A DNA stretch of 64,000 nt from Siphonodentalium dalli (GCA_032622095.1 CP136067.1:176856556-176920555), one strand, 5' to 3'. Counted from the first letter of the stretch, positions 10,016-21,114 are shown. Translations and numbers: made by a program. The notes: generated by a model from the letters alone, not told the origin.

Positions 10016-10599
10016 AACAGAGGTTTTAAAACGCGATAGTACGCCATTGAAGAGGTAGCCATAATAAAAATAAAAACAAATTCTATCATTCTATCAAACT
10101 TCAATGAAATATTTCCTTCAAATGTACCTAGTGTGAGTGCCTTATGTCCCTTTAATAGACGTAGAAACCATAACAAAAACTGACATAAACGTATCATTCT
10201 GCAGATATTGAACAAATGCTCACACAAGTTCTGTTCTCCAGTGCAACACTACCAACTTTATCTGGTCCGATTTCAACCATACTTGGTGTGCTGGCTCGTG
10301 GGACCCTGACGGAGATTATAACGGCATTAGTTTTTCAAAAATTAAATACATAAATAAAAAAACAAACAAACAAATAAGCTCACTGTGGTCACATTTAAGC
10401 ATCAGCTGTACGCTCTTTATATGTGTGCTTTCACTGTGGCCCGCGCCGCGCATCCAGCGGAATAAGGGTATAAGCCCTATATGGGCTGCAAGCCACGAGT
10501 GAAAATTCGATATTTCTTTCCAGCCAGAATGAGATGTTTCAGGTATTCAAACAGAAACTTTGGGTGTTCTTTTTATGATATATGCGCCTTACAATTCCT

Positions 10600-11115
10600 T
10601 AAGGTGGATTATCTCTTTGTAAACATGTATTATATAGTTATCGGGGTATACAATATTAGATTTGAATCGAAGACTCCTGTCCGGAAATGCTTCTATCGAT
10701 TAATATTAATTTTATTTCGAATATTTACTGATCTAAAAAGGTGTGTTTGTTCAGCTAACGAACAATAGTGGTTACTGTTAACAGAGACCAGAAATTGTAT
10801 TGTACAATTTTGTCACAAACAAACGTTAATTATACTCATTATCGCTTATATCTGTGGAACAAAACAATACAAACAATCAATCTGGGACATTTGACTTTCG
10901 GTGCCTGGCCACAGGGACAGCCCAGTGCTCTATATCGCAATATGGTATCATCCGAATGGTCTGTCCTAAAAATAGCAACATAAACGGTCCCGATTTAATA
11001 TTCGAAATAAAATCAATATTAATTGATAGAAGCTTTTCCAGACAGGGGTCTTCAGTTCATATCTATTATTTTATACCCACGCAACTATTTAAAATTTGTT
11101 ATTTAAAGAGATAAT
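10600..11115. repeat. Inverted-repeat element (family I)
   Basis: Left arm 10600-10740 runs from AAGGTGGATTATCTCTTT through CTCCTGTCCGG to ATTTTATTTCGAATATTT. The right arm 10990-11115 contains the complement, from AATATTCGAAATAAAAT to AAAGAGATAATCCATCTTT. The 4.9-kb fragment belongs to the same family. No transposase. Confidence 0.75.
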
Positions 11116-11176
11116 CCATCTTTAAAGTTGCTAAAGTATGCAACAGTTTTAATAGCACAACAAATTATTTGACACC

Positions 11177-11190
11177 GATCGGCTGGTGGG
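11177..11190. repeat. Target-site duplication of the SINE, distal copy
   Basis: GATCGGCTGGTGGG pairs with GACCGGCTGATGGG at 11512-11525, two mismatches, bracketing the SINE. Confidence 0.75.
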
Positions 11191-11511
11191 TTGATTGATT
11201 GATTGATTGATTGCTTGGGGTTTATTTTCGCTTTAGCAACTAAGGCCCCCACGACATTGCCAGTTTTAGTGGTGGAGGAAATCCGCACACTTGCGACTAA
11301 TCTAACAGTGATTTCAATGGCTGATAGACTCGTCAACCATGTGCGGCAAACCACCGGCCATCGGCGAGTAACTGGCAACTCCACCAGATAACGATTTCGA
11401 GTTACAAAGTCTACGATGGAAACATGTGGATTTGAACCCTATATCGCCAGCGCTGGAGGGCGAAACGACTTGGAGTGGTACCCCTAACCGATTGAGCCAC
11501 CGAGGCCCCCT
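11191..11511 (-). mobile_element. tRNA-derived SINE with TCAA-type tail
   Basis: Read on the minus strand the element begins GGGGCCTCGGTGGCTCAATC, giving an A-box-like GGCTCAATCGGTTAGG, and a B-box-like GGGTTCAAATCC follows about 50 bases later: the spacing of an RNA polymerase III promoter of tRNA origin. A body follows with a conserved-looking block (ATTTCCTCCACCACTAAAAC then TGGCAATGTCGTGG), which recalls the central domains shared among metazoan SINEs. The 3' end is a simple tail of TCAA/CAAT units. Fourteen-base target-site duplications bracket it. It lacks the structure of a working tRNA (no CCA-compatible acceptor stem visible). Confidence 0.85.
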
Positions 11512-11525
11512 GACCGGCTGATGGG
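11512..11525. repeat. Target-site duplication of the SINE, proximal copy
   Basis: GACCGGCTGATGGG, partner of 11177-11190. Confidence 0.75.
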
Positions 11526-11715
11526 AAGCAAACCGCTTTCAAGTCATGACGTCACTCAGCAAGCTACAGTGAAATAACAAAAATCTACAATGAAATAACC
11601 AAATGCGATTTCACTGTAGCTTCTAAGAGATACATATATTATACGACGATTTTCGGTAATTTTCCGTTATTTTATAGGCAAACATACTAAATTTAAGTAG
11701 CAAAATAAAGAGTAT

Positions 11716-12134
11716 ATATGACCCGCCATATCAAATCCAGTCGTACGTCGGGATTTGTTTTACCCTGTGCCAATGCATTCTCTTATATATGCGAGTCGAC
11801 CATAGGTACCATAGGTCGCCTCGCATATATAAGAGAATGCATTGGCCTAACAATTGTTTACAATTTTAATAATTTTTTCTTGTATTCTTTAACAATTTTA
11901 TAATTTCACCCAGACAAACATGAGCAGACGACACTCTTCTATATGCTTCTATATATGTGTGGGGCTCCCTGCAAGGTAATGGATGTTTTTTATTTTATGT
12001 CCTAAAAATTGTAAGAAACATTTATTTTAAAAAAATGATAAAAAATTGGTCGACTCGCATATATAAGAGAATGCATTGGCACAGGGTAAAAAAAATCCCG
12101 ACTTACGACTGGATTTTATATGGCGGGTCACATA
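11716..12134 (-). mobile_element. MITE family X, copy X2
   Basis: Complete outer ends ATGACCCGCCATATCAAATC and ATATGGCGGGTCACATA, then TCGGGA and the ACCCTGTGCC core with a hairpin at the left. The left apical loop has an inserted ACCATAGGT duplicate. The right hairpin has lost one arm. The interior is in the opposite orientation to X1. Flanking TA is compatible with a TA target. Confidence 0.85.
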
Positions 12135-12497
12135 TGTAAGATCTATAAGAGTAGGAATTGTCTGTCATGTAATATATATATATATGGGTGTTAACAATTA
12201 TATGTCTTTATACATTATTACCTGTAAGAAAATTTGCTATGATAAATTTGTGGCCACAATCATGTACCGGGTATATACTCACTTCAAAAACTCCATCTTG
12301 ATGAGTCTGTCCAAATGGTATCGGTTTCAATTCCCTGAAAACAGAAGTTGCAAGGTGCCCCATCAGAATTGACATAGTCTTTGTGGATTTCTCCGCTTAC
12401 TATGTGAATAAAACATAAAATCAATTCACTTCCTTTTATAACACATGGCCATCGTCAAGATTATGCAAGAGCATTCAGAGTAATCACCCCTGGTCAA

Positions 12498-13060
12498 GTG
12501 GTCCTGCTAATATGCTATGGTGCTGGTGGTCCTGCTAATATGCTATGGTGCTGGTTGTCCTGCTGATATGTGACCCGCCATATCAAATCCAGTCGTAAGT
12601 CGGGATTTGTTTACCCTGTGCCAATGCATTCTCTTATATATGCGAGTCGACCATAGGTCGCCTCGCATATATAAGAGAATGCATTGGCCTAACAATTTTT
12701 TTATCATTTTTTAAAATAAATGTTTCTTACAATTTTTAGGACATAAAATAAAAAACATCCATTACCCTGCAGGGAGCCCCACACATATATAGAATCATAT
12801 AGAAGAGTGCAGTCTGCTCATGTTTGTCTGGGGCTCTGTATGGGTGAAATTGTAAAATTGTTAAAGAATACAAGAACAAATTATTAAAATTGTTAGGCCA
12901 ATGCATTCTCTTATATATGCGAGGCGACCTATGGTCGACTCGCATATATAAGAGAATGCATTGGCACAGGGTAAAAAAATCCCGACTTACGACTGGATTT
13001 GATATGGCGGGTCACATAATACTATGGTGCTGGTGGTCCTGCTGAATTGCTATGATGTGG
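12498..13060 (+). repeat. 28-bp minisatellite interrupted by X3
   Basis: Units GTCCTGCTAATATGCTATGG plus TGCTGGTG recur at about 12502, 12530 and 12558, and resume after X3 at 13020-13060. The array is short (about four units). Confidence 0.75.
12567..13018 (+). mobile_element. MITE family X, copy X3 (complete)
   Basis: TA, TGTGACCCGCCATATCAAAT ... GATATGGCGGGTCACA, TA. Both end hairpins are intact and reverse complements of each other. It interrupts the 28-bp minisatellite, so the array predates the insertion. Confidence 0.9.
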
Positions 13061-13688
13061 ATATGACAAATTGATGCCGTTACGAAAAATCACAGGTATT
13101 TGGCCAAAAAAAATTAAATAATAGCTGATAGTGAAAATAGGAGGTCAAAAATCATCCTCACAAAAGCAAATTTATTTATCAAATTGATCTGGAATTCTAG
13201 CATTATGTGCCCAAGTAATCATATTTTTTATTAAAGTTTAGCTTTCCGTCGTACTTTAAACAAGTGAGCATAGAAAATCATTCGAAGTTGTCAATGAAAT
13301 TTATTTTTTGGTACCCGAAACGTCCGTCCAATGAAAAATCAAAAAATCAAATAATCCAACCCCTAAATCACCGAAATCTATACTATTATCATCAAACTAA
13401 ATAGCCCTATTGTCAAACAGACGTTGTTTCATGAAGTACAGCTATTTTGGGGGTGGTACTCAACATACATCGAGTTTAATAACGATTTATGTCCTTTTTT
13501 TCGTCAGTTTTACAGATTTCTTGCCGTTACGAAAAAGTACCGTTATTTCTTCTCAAGTTGTCATTTTCGCGGTGTTTGGCTGATCCGAGCGATTTGAGAG
13601 AGAAAAAAACAGTGCGTGTATGAAACATTTTAGAACATATAATTTTTTTTTAAATATAATAATGCCTGCGCTGGTGTTTCAAAAACAA
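13061..13688. other. No feature recognised
   Basis: AT-rich sequence with no supportable feature. Confidence 0.3.
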
Positions 13689-14670
13689 CGTAGATAACCA
13701 TCTTGATTATAGTCGATACGTAGATAACCATCTTGATTATAGTCGATACGTAGATAAACATCTTGATTATAGTCGATACGTAGATAACCATCTTGATTAT
13801 AGTCGATACGTAGATAACCATCTTGATTATAGTCGATACGTAGATAACCATCTTGATTATAGTCGATACGTAGATAAACATCTTGATTATAGTCGATACG
13901 TAGATAAACATCTTAATTATAGTCGATATGTAGATAAACATCTGGATTATAGTCGATACGTAGATAACCATCTTGATTATAGTCGATACGTAGATAAACA
14001 TCTTGATTATAGTCGATACGTAGATAAACATCTTGATTATAGTCGATACGTAGATAAACATCTTGATTATAGTCGATACGTAGATAACCATCTTGATTAT
14101 AGTCGATACGTAGATAAACATCTTGATTATAGTCGATACGTAGATAACCATCTTGATTATAGTCGATACGTAGATAAACATCTTGATTATAGTCGATACG
14201 TAGATAAACATCTTGATTATAGTCGATACGTAGATAACCATCTTGATTATAGTCGATACGTAGATAACCATCTTGATTATAGTCGATACGTAGATAACCA
14301 TCTTGATTATAGTCGATACGTAGATAACCATCTTGATTATAGCAACTACGTAGATAACCATCTTGATTATAGTCGATACGTAGATAACCATCTTGATTAT
14401 AGTCGATACGTAGATAACCATCTTGATTATAGTCGATACGTAGATAACCATCTTGATTATAGTCGATACGTAGATAACCATCTTGATTATAGTCGATACG
14501 TAGATAACCATCTTGATTATAGTCGATACGTAGATAACCATCTTGATTATAGTCGATACGTAGATAACCATCTTGATTATAGTCGATACGTAGATAACCA
14601 TCTTGATTATAGTCGATACGTAGATAACCATCTTGATTATAGTCGATACGTAGATAACCATCTTGATTAT
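13689..14670. repeat. 30-bp satellite array, about 33 units
   Basis: Unit CGTAGATAACCATCTTGATT plus ATAGTCGATA, almost invariant. Position-specific variation is nearly confined to ACC versus AAA in AACCATC/AAACATC, and the AAA form is restricted to the left half (before about 14220). One unit at 14341 reads AGCAACTACG in place of AGTCGATACG. Because the period is 30, three of six frames stay open (10-residue repeats IIKMVIYVST and NQDGYLRIDY on the minus strand, VDNHLDYSRY on the plus strand); none is likely to be a gene. Confidence 0.95.
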
Positions 14671-15158
14671 CAACAACTAATACAACCACTATTAAAATTA
14701 GTTCGCAATAAATATGTTTTTGAATGTTTGATACCCATAATGGCTTTTCCTGGATATGTTCAGATTATCTGAACACCTCGAAAAAGACAAGTTAAAAACA
14801 TATAACAGTATTTTTGTTAACAGCATCAGTTTCCCTCAGACTAACATCATCATAGCAATTCAGCAATTTGCCTTCAAATACCCGTAAAATTTATTCTTGC
14901 AAGATTGTTGAACGCTATTTACATGCAATTTTCAGTAGCATTGTTGCATGTGTGACAATAAAGTTTTTTTCCATGTAGTTAGTTGTGGTATAGAAAAACC
15001 CAGATTAGGGTGGAAATGTTTTGTGTACTTTTGCACATATATATCACTGCATATAGATTATCAAAAATAAAATCAATAATACAAGTGCTTTGAACCCGCC
15101 AGGAGACTTTAACATTTCCATAACTGGAGCTTCCTGAATTTTGCGAAAACCCTACATG
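14671..15158. other. No feature recognised
   Basis: AT-rich non-coding stretch between the 30-bp satellite and the single hairpin at 15159. Confidence 0.3.
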
Positions 15159-15214
15159 TGCCAATGCATTCTCTTATATATGCGAGTCTCCCATAGGGAG
15201 CCTCGCTTATATAA
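15159..15214. repeat. Single divergent hairpin of the X/Y core (X8)
   Basis: GTGCCAATGCATTCTCTTAT followed by ATATGCGAG, apical CTCCC-ATA-GGGAG, then CTCGCTTATATAAG. In other copies the apical stem is CGACC-ATA-GGTCG. Only one hairpin remains; the outer right arm is truncated. Confidence 0.8.
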
Positions 15215-15355
15215 GTGGATATGTATCTTTATTGCCTCCTATATGGAGAGATTATACATACATTATATTCCACAACATAAAAAATAAAGGAAAATATACA
15301 GGTACAGGAACTTTGATGCTGCACCAGCTGAGCTCCTTGTCATGAAAGGTGTTAA

Positions 15356-15803
15356 TTAAAGCCACTTGGTGGGTTGCGCTCCAAAATACACATAATATTA
15401 TTCGCCTTTGACGTGTTCTCAGTATCAAAATAGGTCGATAAATATCTGAACTACCTTTCTCCGAGCATTATGTAATCCAAAAAAGACACATTGAAGTAAT
15501 GAAAAATACAACTGTGAATATAGTGTTTGGGTCCCAAACACAAAGCAGCCATTTGCACGACATGGAACAGAACAGAGCGTTCCGTGGTAGTCTATTCCTG
15601 ATATGGTAGCAATAAAGAGCGTTTATCTGACTTCTGGCAAAAAGTTATAAACGGCTGAAAAATGGCTGTGACTTTCGCAAGTGTTTTTCAGAGAATATGA
15701 AGCCGGTATATCAATAGTTCGTGTATTTATCGACCTATCATATCCGTCGCTTCAAATTACGTAGAAAAAAATTTGGAGGTTCGAATGAGCCATGTCCGTT
15801 TAA
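15356..15803 (+). mobile_element. TTAA-flanked MITE family D, copy D1
   Basis: Starts TTAAAGCCACTTGGTGGG and ends CGAATGAGCCATGTCCGTTTAA, i.e. TTAA at both edges with weak inverted similarity (GCCAC.TGG / CGGACATGGC). The body carries two AATAAAGAGCG-like blocks and is non-coding. Other copies: 36507-36924, 54093-54539, 55084-55532 and an internally deleted reverse copy 45752-46021. Confidence 0.85.
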
Positions 15804-15808
15804 CTTAC

Positions 15809-15936
15809 TCCAGTCGTTTCTTCCTCTCTTCTGGGTCGCTCAATCTTTCAACGTTGTCCATGAGGTATTTCACCTGCTTCTTTATAACTTCTTCGGCCGC
15901 AGTCATCTCATACGTTATCAGAAGAACCTTCAAAAA
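15809..15936 (-). CDS. Putative internal coding exon (helical, possibly mannose-6-phosphate isomerase-like)
   Basis: On the minus strand, an acceptor-like TTAATCTGAG ends at 15937, and 128 bases encode 42 residues plus two bases (FLKVLLITYEMTAAEEVIKK, then QVKYLMDNVERL, then SDPEERKKRL). A near-perfect donor GTAAGT follows at 15808-15803. The peptide is amphipathic, with Lys/Glu periodicity of helices and no low complexity. The pattern F-x-x-L-x-x-x-x-x-M-T-x-x-E-E-x-V-x-x-Q-x-x-x-L loosely recalls the helical insert of type I mannose-6-phosphate isomerases, which I cannot verify. The acceptor is pyrimidine-poor, the main weakness. If no donor is used, the frame stops at a TAA after GLU. MITE D1 begins its TTAA within the donor region. 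Confidence 0.45.
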
Positions 15937-16021
15937 CTCAGATTAACCTCATCCGACCTTAAAGAACACGTATTTCCACACGAGTACCACACGAAACGAC
16001 TGATCACGGTGCAATGATACT

Positions 16022-16795
16022 CGTTAGTGTTCTTGCACGAATCAAGGTTGTCAAGAGATATTTCGGTCTGTTTGGTGGTTGTGGATAACAATATGTAATA
16101 TGATAGTTAATCTGGAATTGATTTCCTAGTAATAGAGATAATCCACTCGGTGTAATCCATGCCGATTTAAATCCGAATCTATTGTATGCCGGAGACGCAT
16201 TGGACTCGAGTAGACTTCAACGATCGATATATTTATACTTATATCTTACTTTTCCGTATATACCATGAGGACACGACTTTAATAAACGGACATCGCTCAT
16301 TTGAACCTAAAACTTATAAATGTAATTTAGGACTATTGGGACAATATTAGATCATGCCATGAATCTCTACTCTGGCTAACGCCCACAGAGATCACATTCC
16401 ACCAGTACAAAACATTGGAACGTTTTGACAGGGAACCTTATAAAGTCGAAAAAATAACGCGGGGAAAATATTTCTTAGTTATCACCTGTTCCTTAATAAT
16501 GTACTTCAGTGCATGAAGGTGAAACTCTCAACTCGAAACTGCATGCTTTTCTGTGACTTTTCTTATTCGATATCGCAATAAACGTTGAATTAATTAACTA
16601 GGATAAAGTCCATAATTGTAAGCCACGCAAAGCAAAATGGCCAACAAAGTCAATTAAATCGTGAAATTTCGAGTTGGGGACCATCACCAACAGTGAAGTA
16701 CATTATCAAGGAACAGAATCCGGAAAACGGACAAGTGTTAAAGCGGCTTTATGTCCGGACAAAAATTCGTTTCGCAAAAATGACGATAAGTATGG
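16022..16795. repeat. Dispersed low-copy repeat, possibly gene-derived
   Basis: The segment around 16625-16740 shares AGCAAAATGG, TTTCGAGTTGGGGACC and a translatable PTVKYIIKE motif with 4760-4850 (PTYTVKYMIQE) and with 39830-39930 (TTTCGAGTTGGGAC). All three are preceded by TCTCTACTCTGG or similar. The shared reading frame suggests an old coding ancestor, but none has a convincing exon. Confidence 0.4.
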
Positions 16796-17274
16796 TTAAA
16801 GGTACTCAATCCGATCAGATATGGTCCCCATATCATCAAGATACAACAACAACAACAGCAGCAACAACATTTCTTCAAAATACGCTTTAGTTATCAGAAT
16901 CGATTAATTGCAACAAAATAATGCTAACCACTGTCAACTATGGTATCAAATTTCCCCAAAACTTGTTATTTACCAACATTTTGTTCAACGAAATATGGCT
17001 GTATTATCACGAAATTTGGCCGTGTTACCACTTGATTTTAGAGTTATCCATCTTCATCCGCAAGTTTGGCCGAGAGCGTCCGTTTGACGACGTTTTTCTG
17101 GTCCACAAACAATTGCAAATCTCGTGAAATAACAAACTTCAAAAATCGATATCTGATCACTCTGAGCTTTGATGGGTTGGTTCATCGACTCGAATCAAAT
17201 ATTTGTTACCCCCCCCCCCCCGAAGCCAAAGAAATAGTAATTTAGAAGCGTTAATTCAGATTATGGATCTTTAA
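16796..17274 (+). mobile_element. TTAA-flanked MITE family W, copy 2 (full length)
   Basis: TTAAAGGTACTCAATCCGAT at the left and ATTATGGATCTTTAA at the right. Imperfect inverted ends (AGGTACTCAATCCGA against AGATCCATAATCTGA) and TTAA at both edges. Contains a CAACAACAACAACAGCAGCA run and a C12-class homopolymer near 17211. Non-coding. Confidence 0.85.
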
Positions 17275-17293
17275 TGGACTCGGCATCGCATGG

Positions 17294-17693
17294 TTAACCC
17301 TTTACCCAACAAACCGGCCAAAACCGGCCAAATAAAGCTTCAACAGCCTAAAATATCTTCCGTCTTTCTCAATAGAACCATACAAATATGGATATCATTG
17401 GAACCGGCTCCTTGGCAACATTGTGATAGTTACAGTTATGCCCTGTGCCAATGCATTATCTTATATATGCGAGTCCACCATAGGTCGCCTCGCATATATA
17501 AGAGAATGCATTGGCCTAAACAAAATCTTTTTTTAACACTTTTTACCATGTTTTCTTATATTCTTTAACAATTTTATAATTTTTAATGTGTTAAGCCAAT
17601 GCATTCTCTTATATATGCGAGGCGACCTATGGTCGAGTCGCATATATAAGAGAATGCATTGGCACAGGGCCCTTCTGTTGGGTAAAGGGTTAA
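17294..17693. mobile_element. TTAA-flanked MITE family Y, copy Y1
   Basis: TTAACCCTTTACCCAACA ... TGTTGGGTAAAGGGTTAA, with TTAA at both edges. Inside, after a CGGCCAAAACCGGCC block, lie the same two GCCAATGCATTCTC hairpins and the CTTTAACAATTTTATAATTT block as in family X. No coding capacity. Confidence 0.9.
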
Positions 17694-18163
17694 TCGTGCA
17701 AAAAGAATAGTAAAATATAGACATACTTTGTCATTCTTATGCCAATCAGAAATATGGCATAAACAGTATGTTATTGTCATATGTTTTTCCTTTGCTATGT
17801 AAACAAAAGCAACAAAAAAAACGTTACGGAACCTGGCTTTTGTTTAGATCCGGATATGGTAAACATAAAGAGCGTTATTTGTTACTGTTTTCCTGATATG
17901 GAAATAATAAAGAGCGTTCATATCATTTGTGTGTGATTAACCAATAGAATTGCGCTGTGTTATGTAAACAGAAGCAAATCTTCTGTAACACGAGCAGGTT
18001 CTTGTTTACGCACACCATCGTACGTCTTGACGACACTATACTATTTACGTGCTGATTATGTTTGGCACATGAACACAACTATATATATTTTAATATTCCT
18101 TCCGTTGATGGCGATTTGAACAAATATGAATAGTTCTGCAACGAACGCCGCTCGTGCCTTTAA
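17690..18163 (+). mobile_element. TTAA-flanked MITE family E, copy E1 (left end truncated)
   Basis: Right end GCCGCTCGTGCCTTTAA matches the E family end TTAAAGGCACGTGCGGCG in inverse. The left part begins inside the element directly at the TTAA shared with Y1. Body contains TTTGTTTAGATCCGGATATG and two ATAAAGAGCG blocks. Other copies: 30422-30922, 36921-37438 (reverse), 53090-53405 (reverse, partial). Confidence 0.8.
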
Positions 18164-18739
18164 TGGTGTTTCATGGTTACAGTTAGAATGTACGCATAAC
18201 TTGGTGACGTCGTGTCCTAAATGTATAGTCGTAACTGATAACCAAGAGTTTGCGAAACCTCTCTATTGCCAACGAATTAAACTCATTTGAGATACGTGAT
18301 ATTATTGCGACAACAAGGACATTCGAGTTTATTTTAATTCACCGTTCACCGAAACGTGTATAACGTGTACAGAATGACCGGATCTTCCCATAATTGACAA
18401 GAACCTAAAATAAACGCACGGACAGCGTTTACTGATGGAAAAGTAGAGTTGGAGAATCTGATTGCTTCAGAAAACAATTCACAACCATATCATAATTCTC
18501 GCATCGGTATCAATTTTAAACACGTTCTACACACACGCACACGAACCCGAATAGCAGAATTTAATTAAGATTTATTTTCACACACAAACAAAAATAAGGA
18601 ACACTTTTCACTGCAGTTTTCTAACAAATTAAAAGATACTCGATATCTTCCCGGCATGCTGCAGCATTCCCAACAACAACAATTATATGGAACTGCTTTT
18701 CAACCCTTATACAAATTTATTAGAGAGCCATGTTTTAAC
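18164..18739. other. No feature recognised
   Basis: AT-rich sequence; includes a short CACACACGCACACG run near 18532. Confidence 0.3.
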
Positions 18740-19170
18740 ATGATTGTTATATGATGTATCATGATGCAACATGATTTATCACAAAAAAACAAAAAACAAA
18801 AAAACAAAAAATGTTGTAATTAATATGTTAAGTTTAATTTTTTTTTTTTTAAAATAAAATTTAGGACTTAAAACCATGTTTTAAATATGATTTATCATGA
18901 CATATCATGATTATAACATGATGAATAATATTCCAACATGATTTATCACCCAAAACAACATGTTGTAATTAACATGTTAAGTTTTTATAAAATTTAGGAC
19001 ATAAAACCATGTTGTTAATATGATTTATCAAGTTCCAACATGATTTATCAACCAAATGTTGCAATTAGAATGTTATGTATTTATAAAATTTAGGACATGA
19101 ATCCATGTTTTTAACGTGATTTATCATCCAGAAACAGCATGTGAATTAACATGTACAATTTTATGAGGGA
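18740..19170 (+). repeat. Degenerate AT-rich tandem repeat, about four units
   Basis: AACATGATTTATCA ... TTGTAATTAACATGTTAAG ... AAAATTTAGGACATAAAACC recurs at roughly 100-120 bp spacing with many indels. Confidence 0.7.
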
Positions 19171-20040
19171 AGTCACGTTTCAACTATTATCAAAAACAAA
19201 CATGTCTCCATAGTCTCACATGTCTCTGTAGTCTCACATGTCTCTGTATAGTCTCACATGTCCCGCTGTACACGGTGGGTTTACACCCATGAACATGTTG
19301 ATTTAAAGGCCCACTTAATTTTCGAACCCCCAATTCACATTATGTAAAATATATGCCACGTTATATACCATTTGAAAGAGTAAGCTCCAATACATTGTAA
19401 TTACAACTTATTCGATGTAATAAACTGAATATGTTGTTTTTATTAAGAAACTGGTGTCTGTTCTGTGGTCATGTTTATGCAGAAGTAAATTATTTTCAAT
19501 GCAAGGGGAATAACTCTATATATAGAGCTATTCCCCGTTGCTTGAAAACACATCTTTAGTTTCAATTCTGTTGCATTCTGGGTGCCAAAGGGGGGAAGTT
19601 ATTGTATTATTTCAGCTATTTTCTATTAATCCATGGGCACCTTACGAGACACAGACATTCCAAATGGTGATGAATTATAGTATTTTATTCATTTTTATGG
19701 CAAAGATTGTTATTAAAACCGTATATCAAGGCACTACAAAAAAAATAATCGGTGACTCGAAAATTAAGCGGGCCTTCAACACCAAAACTTAGGGTGACTT
19801 TCCCCACCAGACGCATCTATACAGTAACATAAGTTACACGCTCATTCAAGATTTATCGCCAAAATAATGTGAATTAACATGTAAAATGTTTACGAGGGAA
19901 GTCTACTATAAAAAACAACAACAACAATGTAGCCGTAGTCTCACATGTCCCGCTACACGGCGGGCCTACATCTATGAACATGTAAATTTAACAACACAAA
20001 ATTGTGTGACTTTCCCGCCAGACGCATTTTCAAGTACACA
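19140..20040 (+). repeat. Direct duplication of about 200 bp, one copy occupied by MITE M3
   Basis: GTGAATTAACATGTACAATT ... AGTCTCACATGTCCCGCT ... ACATGTTGATTTAA [M3] CAACACCAAAACTTAGGG ... CCACCAGACGCATCT is repeated from 19871 as GTGAATTAACATGTAAAATG ... ATTTAACAACACAAAATTG ... CGCCAGACGCATTTT without the MITE. Confidence 0.8.
19305..19776. mobile_element. MITE family M, copy 3 (complete)
   Basis: Ends AAAGGCCCACTTAATTTTCG and CTCGAAAATTAAGCGGGCCT. An internal palindrome (19499-19550) carries GGGGAATAACTCTATATA and its complement. The flanking sequence has a second, unoccupied paralogue at 19870-20040, which fixes the insertion edges close to AAATTTAA / CAACAC. Confidence 0.9.
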
Positions 20041-21114
20041 GTAAAACAAGTTGATTTGAGCATATTTATTGTAACCCACAATATACACATGTATCATATG
20101 TTACACATATTATATATACCAAATGATTATATGGGTGTGGGTACAGAGGATCGGAGCACAATTTGTCGAACTTATCGGAGCTCCTCTCCCCTGACATTCA
20201 ATTACTAATAAATATATAAGTATGAGAGTAATACAAGTTACACGATCATGCATCATGCAGAACCTGAATCTCAGTAAATTTTCAAAACATTTCTCCAATA
20301 AATGCGGTCTGCAGGGTGTACCGATGGATTCAAATTTGAAATCCAAGATGGCTGATAGGCGATGGCGGCCATGTTTCTTTGTTGTTATTTTTAACGAATT
20401 TCGGAATAAAATCGATGGATCCCATCTAGAGGTCACATCTAATATCCATATGACGTTTGACGATGATCCGATGAGGGATGTGGCCTGTTGGTTTAAACAT
20501 TGTTTATTATCCACCAAATATATAATTATGTTACATAGGTATGATAGCCTTGATAGGTACATTGAACATGGAAATACTGTCAAATACATAAGGAGTTGTT
20601 ATAATGGATATGGCAATACATGTGTGTGATATATCTGGTAGAAAGGGAGGACTACAGTAAGCACAATGTCATGGCTTTTCCGGTGTCGTTCTCCCCATGT
20701 ATCATCAATGGCCCCTATAAAATGTATATATAAATCATCCTGGGATTTTACGTTAGTATCGGGACCGGACAGCAGATAGCTTTTTGGGTGTGCCAAAGGA
20801 AATTGTTCATGAATGGACGCACGGACGCCAACCCATGGCAATAAAGCCCAAACTTGACTTGGTCCTGTTCATCTAAATATAAAGTTGCATGGATTCACCC
20901 CATTGCATTATAATACACCGACAAGACATGCTACATGTGACCTTATAAGGAAAGAGGGATGTACCAGCTGCTGCCGTTGGCACCCGAATACATGTTTACA
21001 TTGATAGCCTTTATACTAATTGAAGTGTGACAGACTCCCTAGGAAAGATATTGTGTTGGTTCGATGAGTTTTTAAGTTTTCGTGTCTTTCAATTAAATTT
21101 TCTTTGGTTTGCAG
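20041..21114. other. No convincing gene
   Basis: Overlapping frames of 135 and 159 residues on opposite strands at 20.1-20.6 kb have no recognisable domain, and the segment contains a typical dispersed AAGATGGC..GGCGGCCATG intergenic motif. I regard it as non-coding. Confidence 0.35.

Noticed and set aside
11440-11511. Functional tRNA gene on the minus strand
   Set aside because: A and B boxes are present, but no complete cloverleaf or acceptor stem can be formed; SINE head explains it.
13630-14676. 348- and 258-residue minus-strand open frames
   Set aside because: They are produced by a 30-bp tandem repeat whose length is divisible by three; no start context, no domain and three frames open at once.
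20110-20629. Overlapping 159- and 135-residue frames on opposite strands
   Set aside because: No domain, no splice or start context, and the DNA carries a generic dispersed AAGATGGC...GGCGGCCATG motif.
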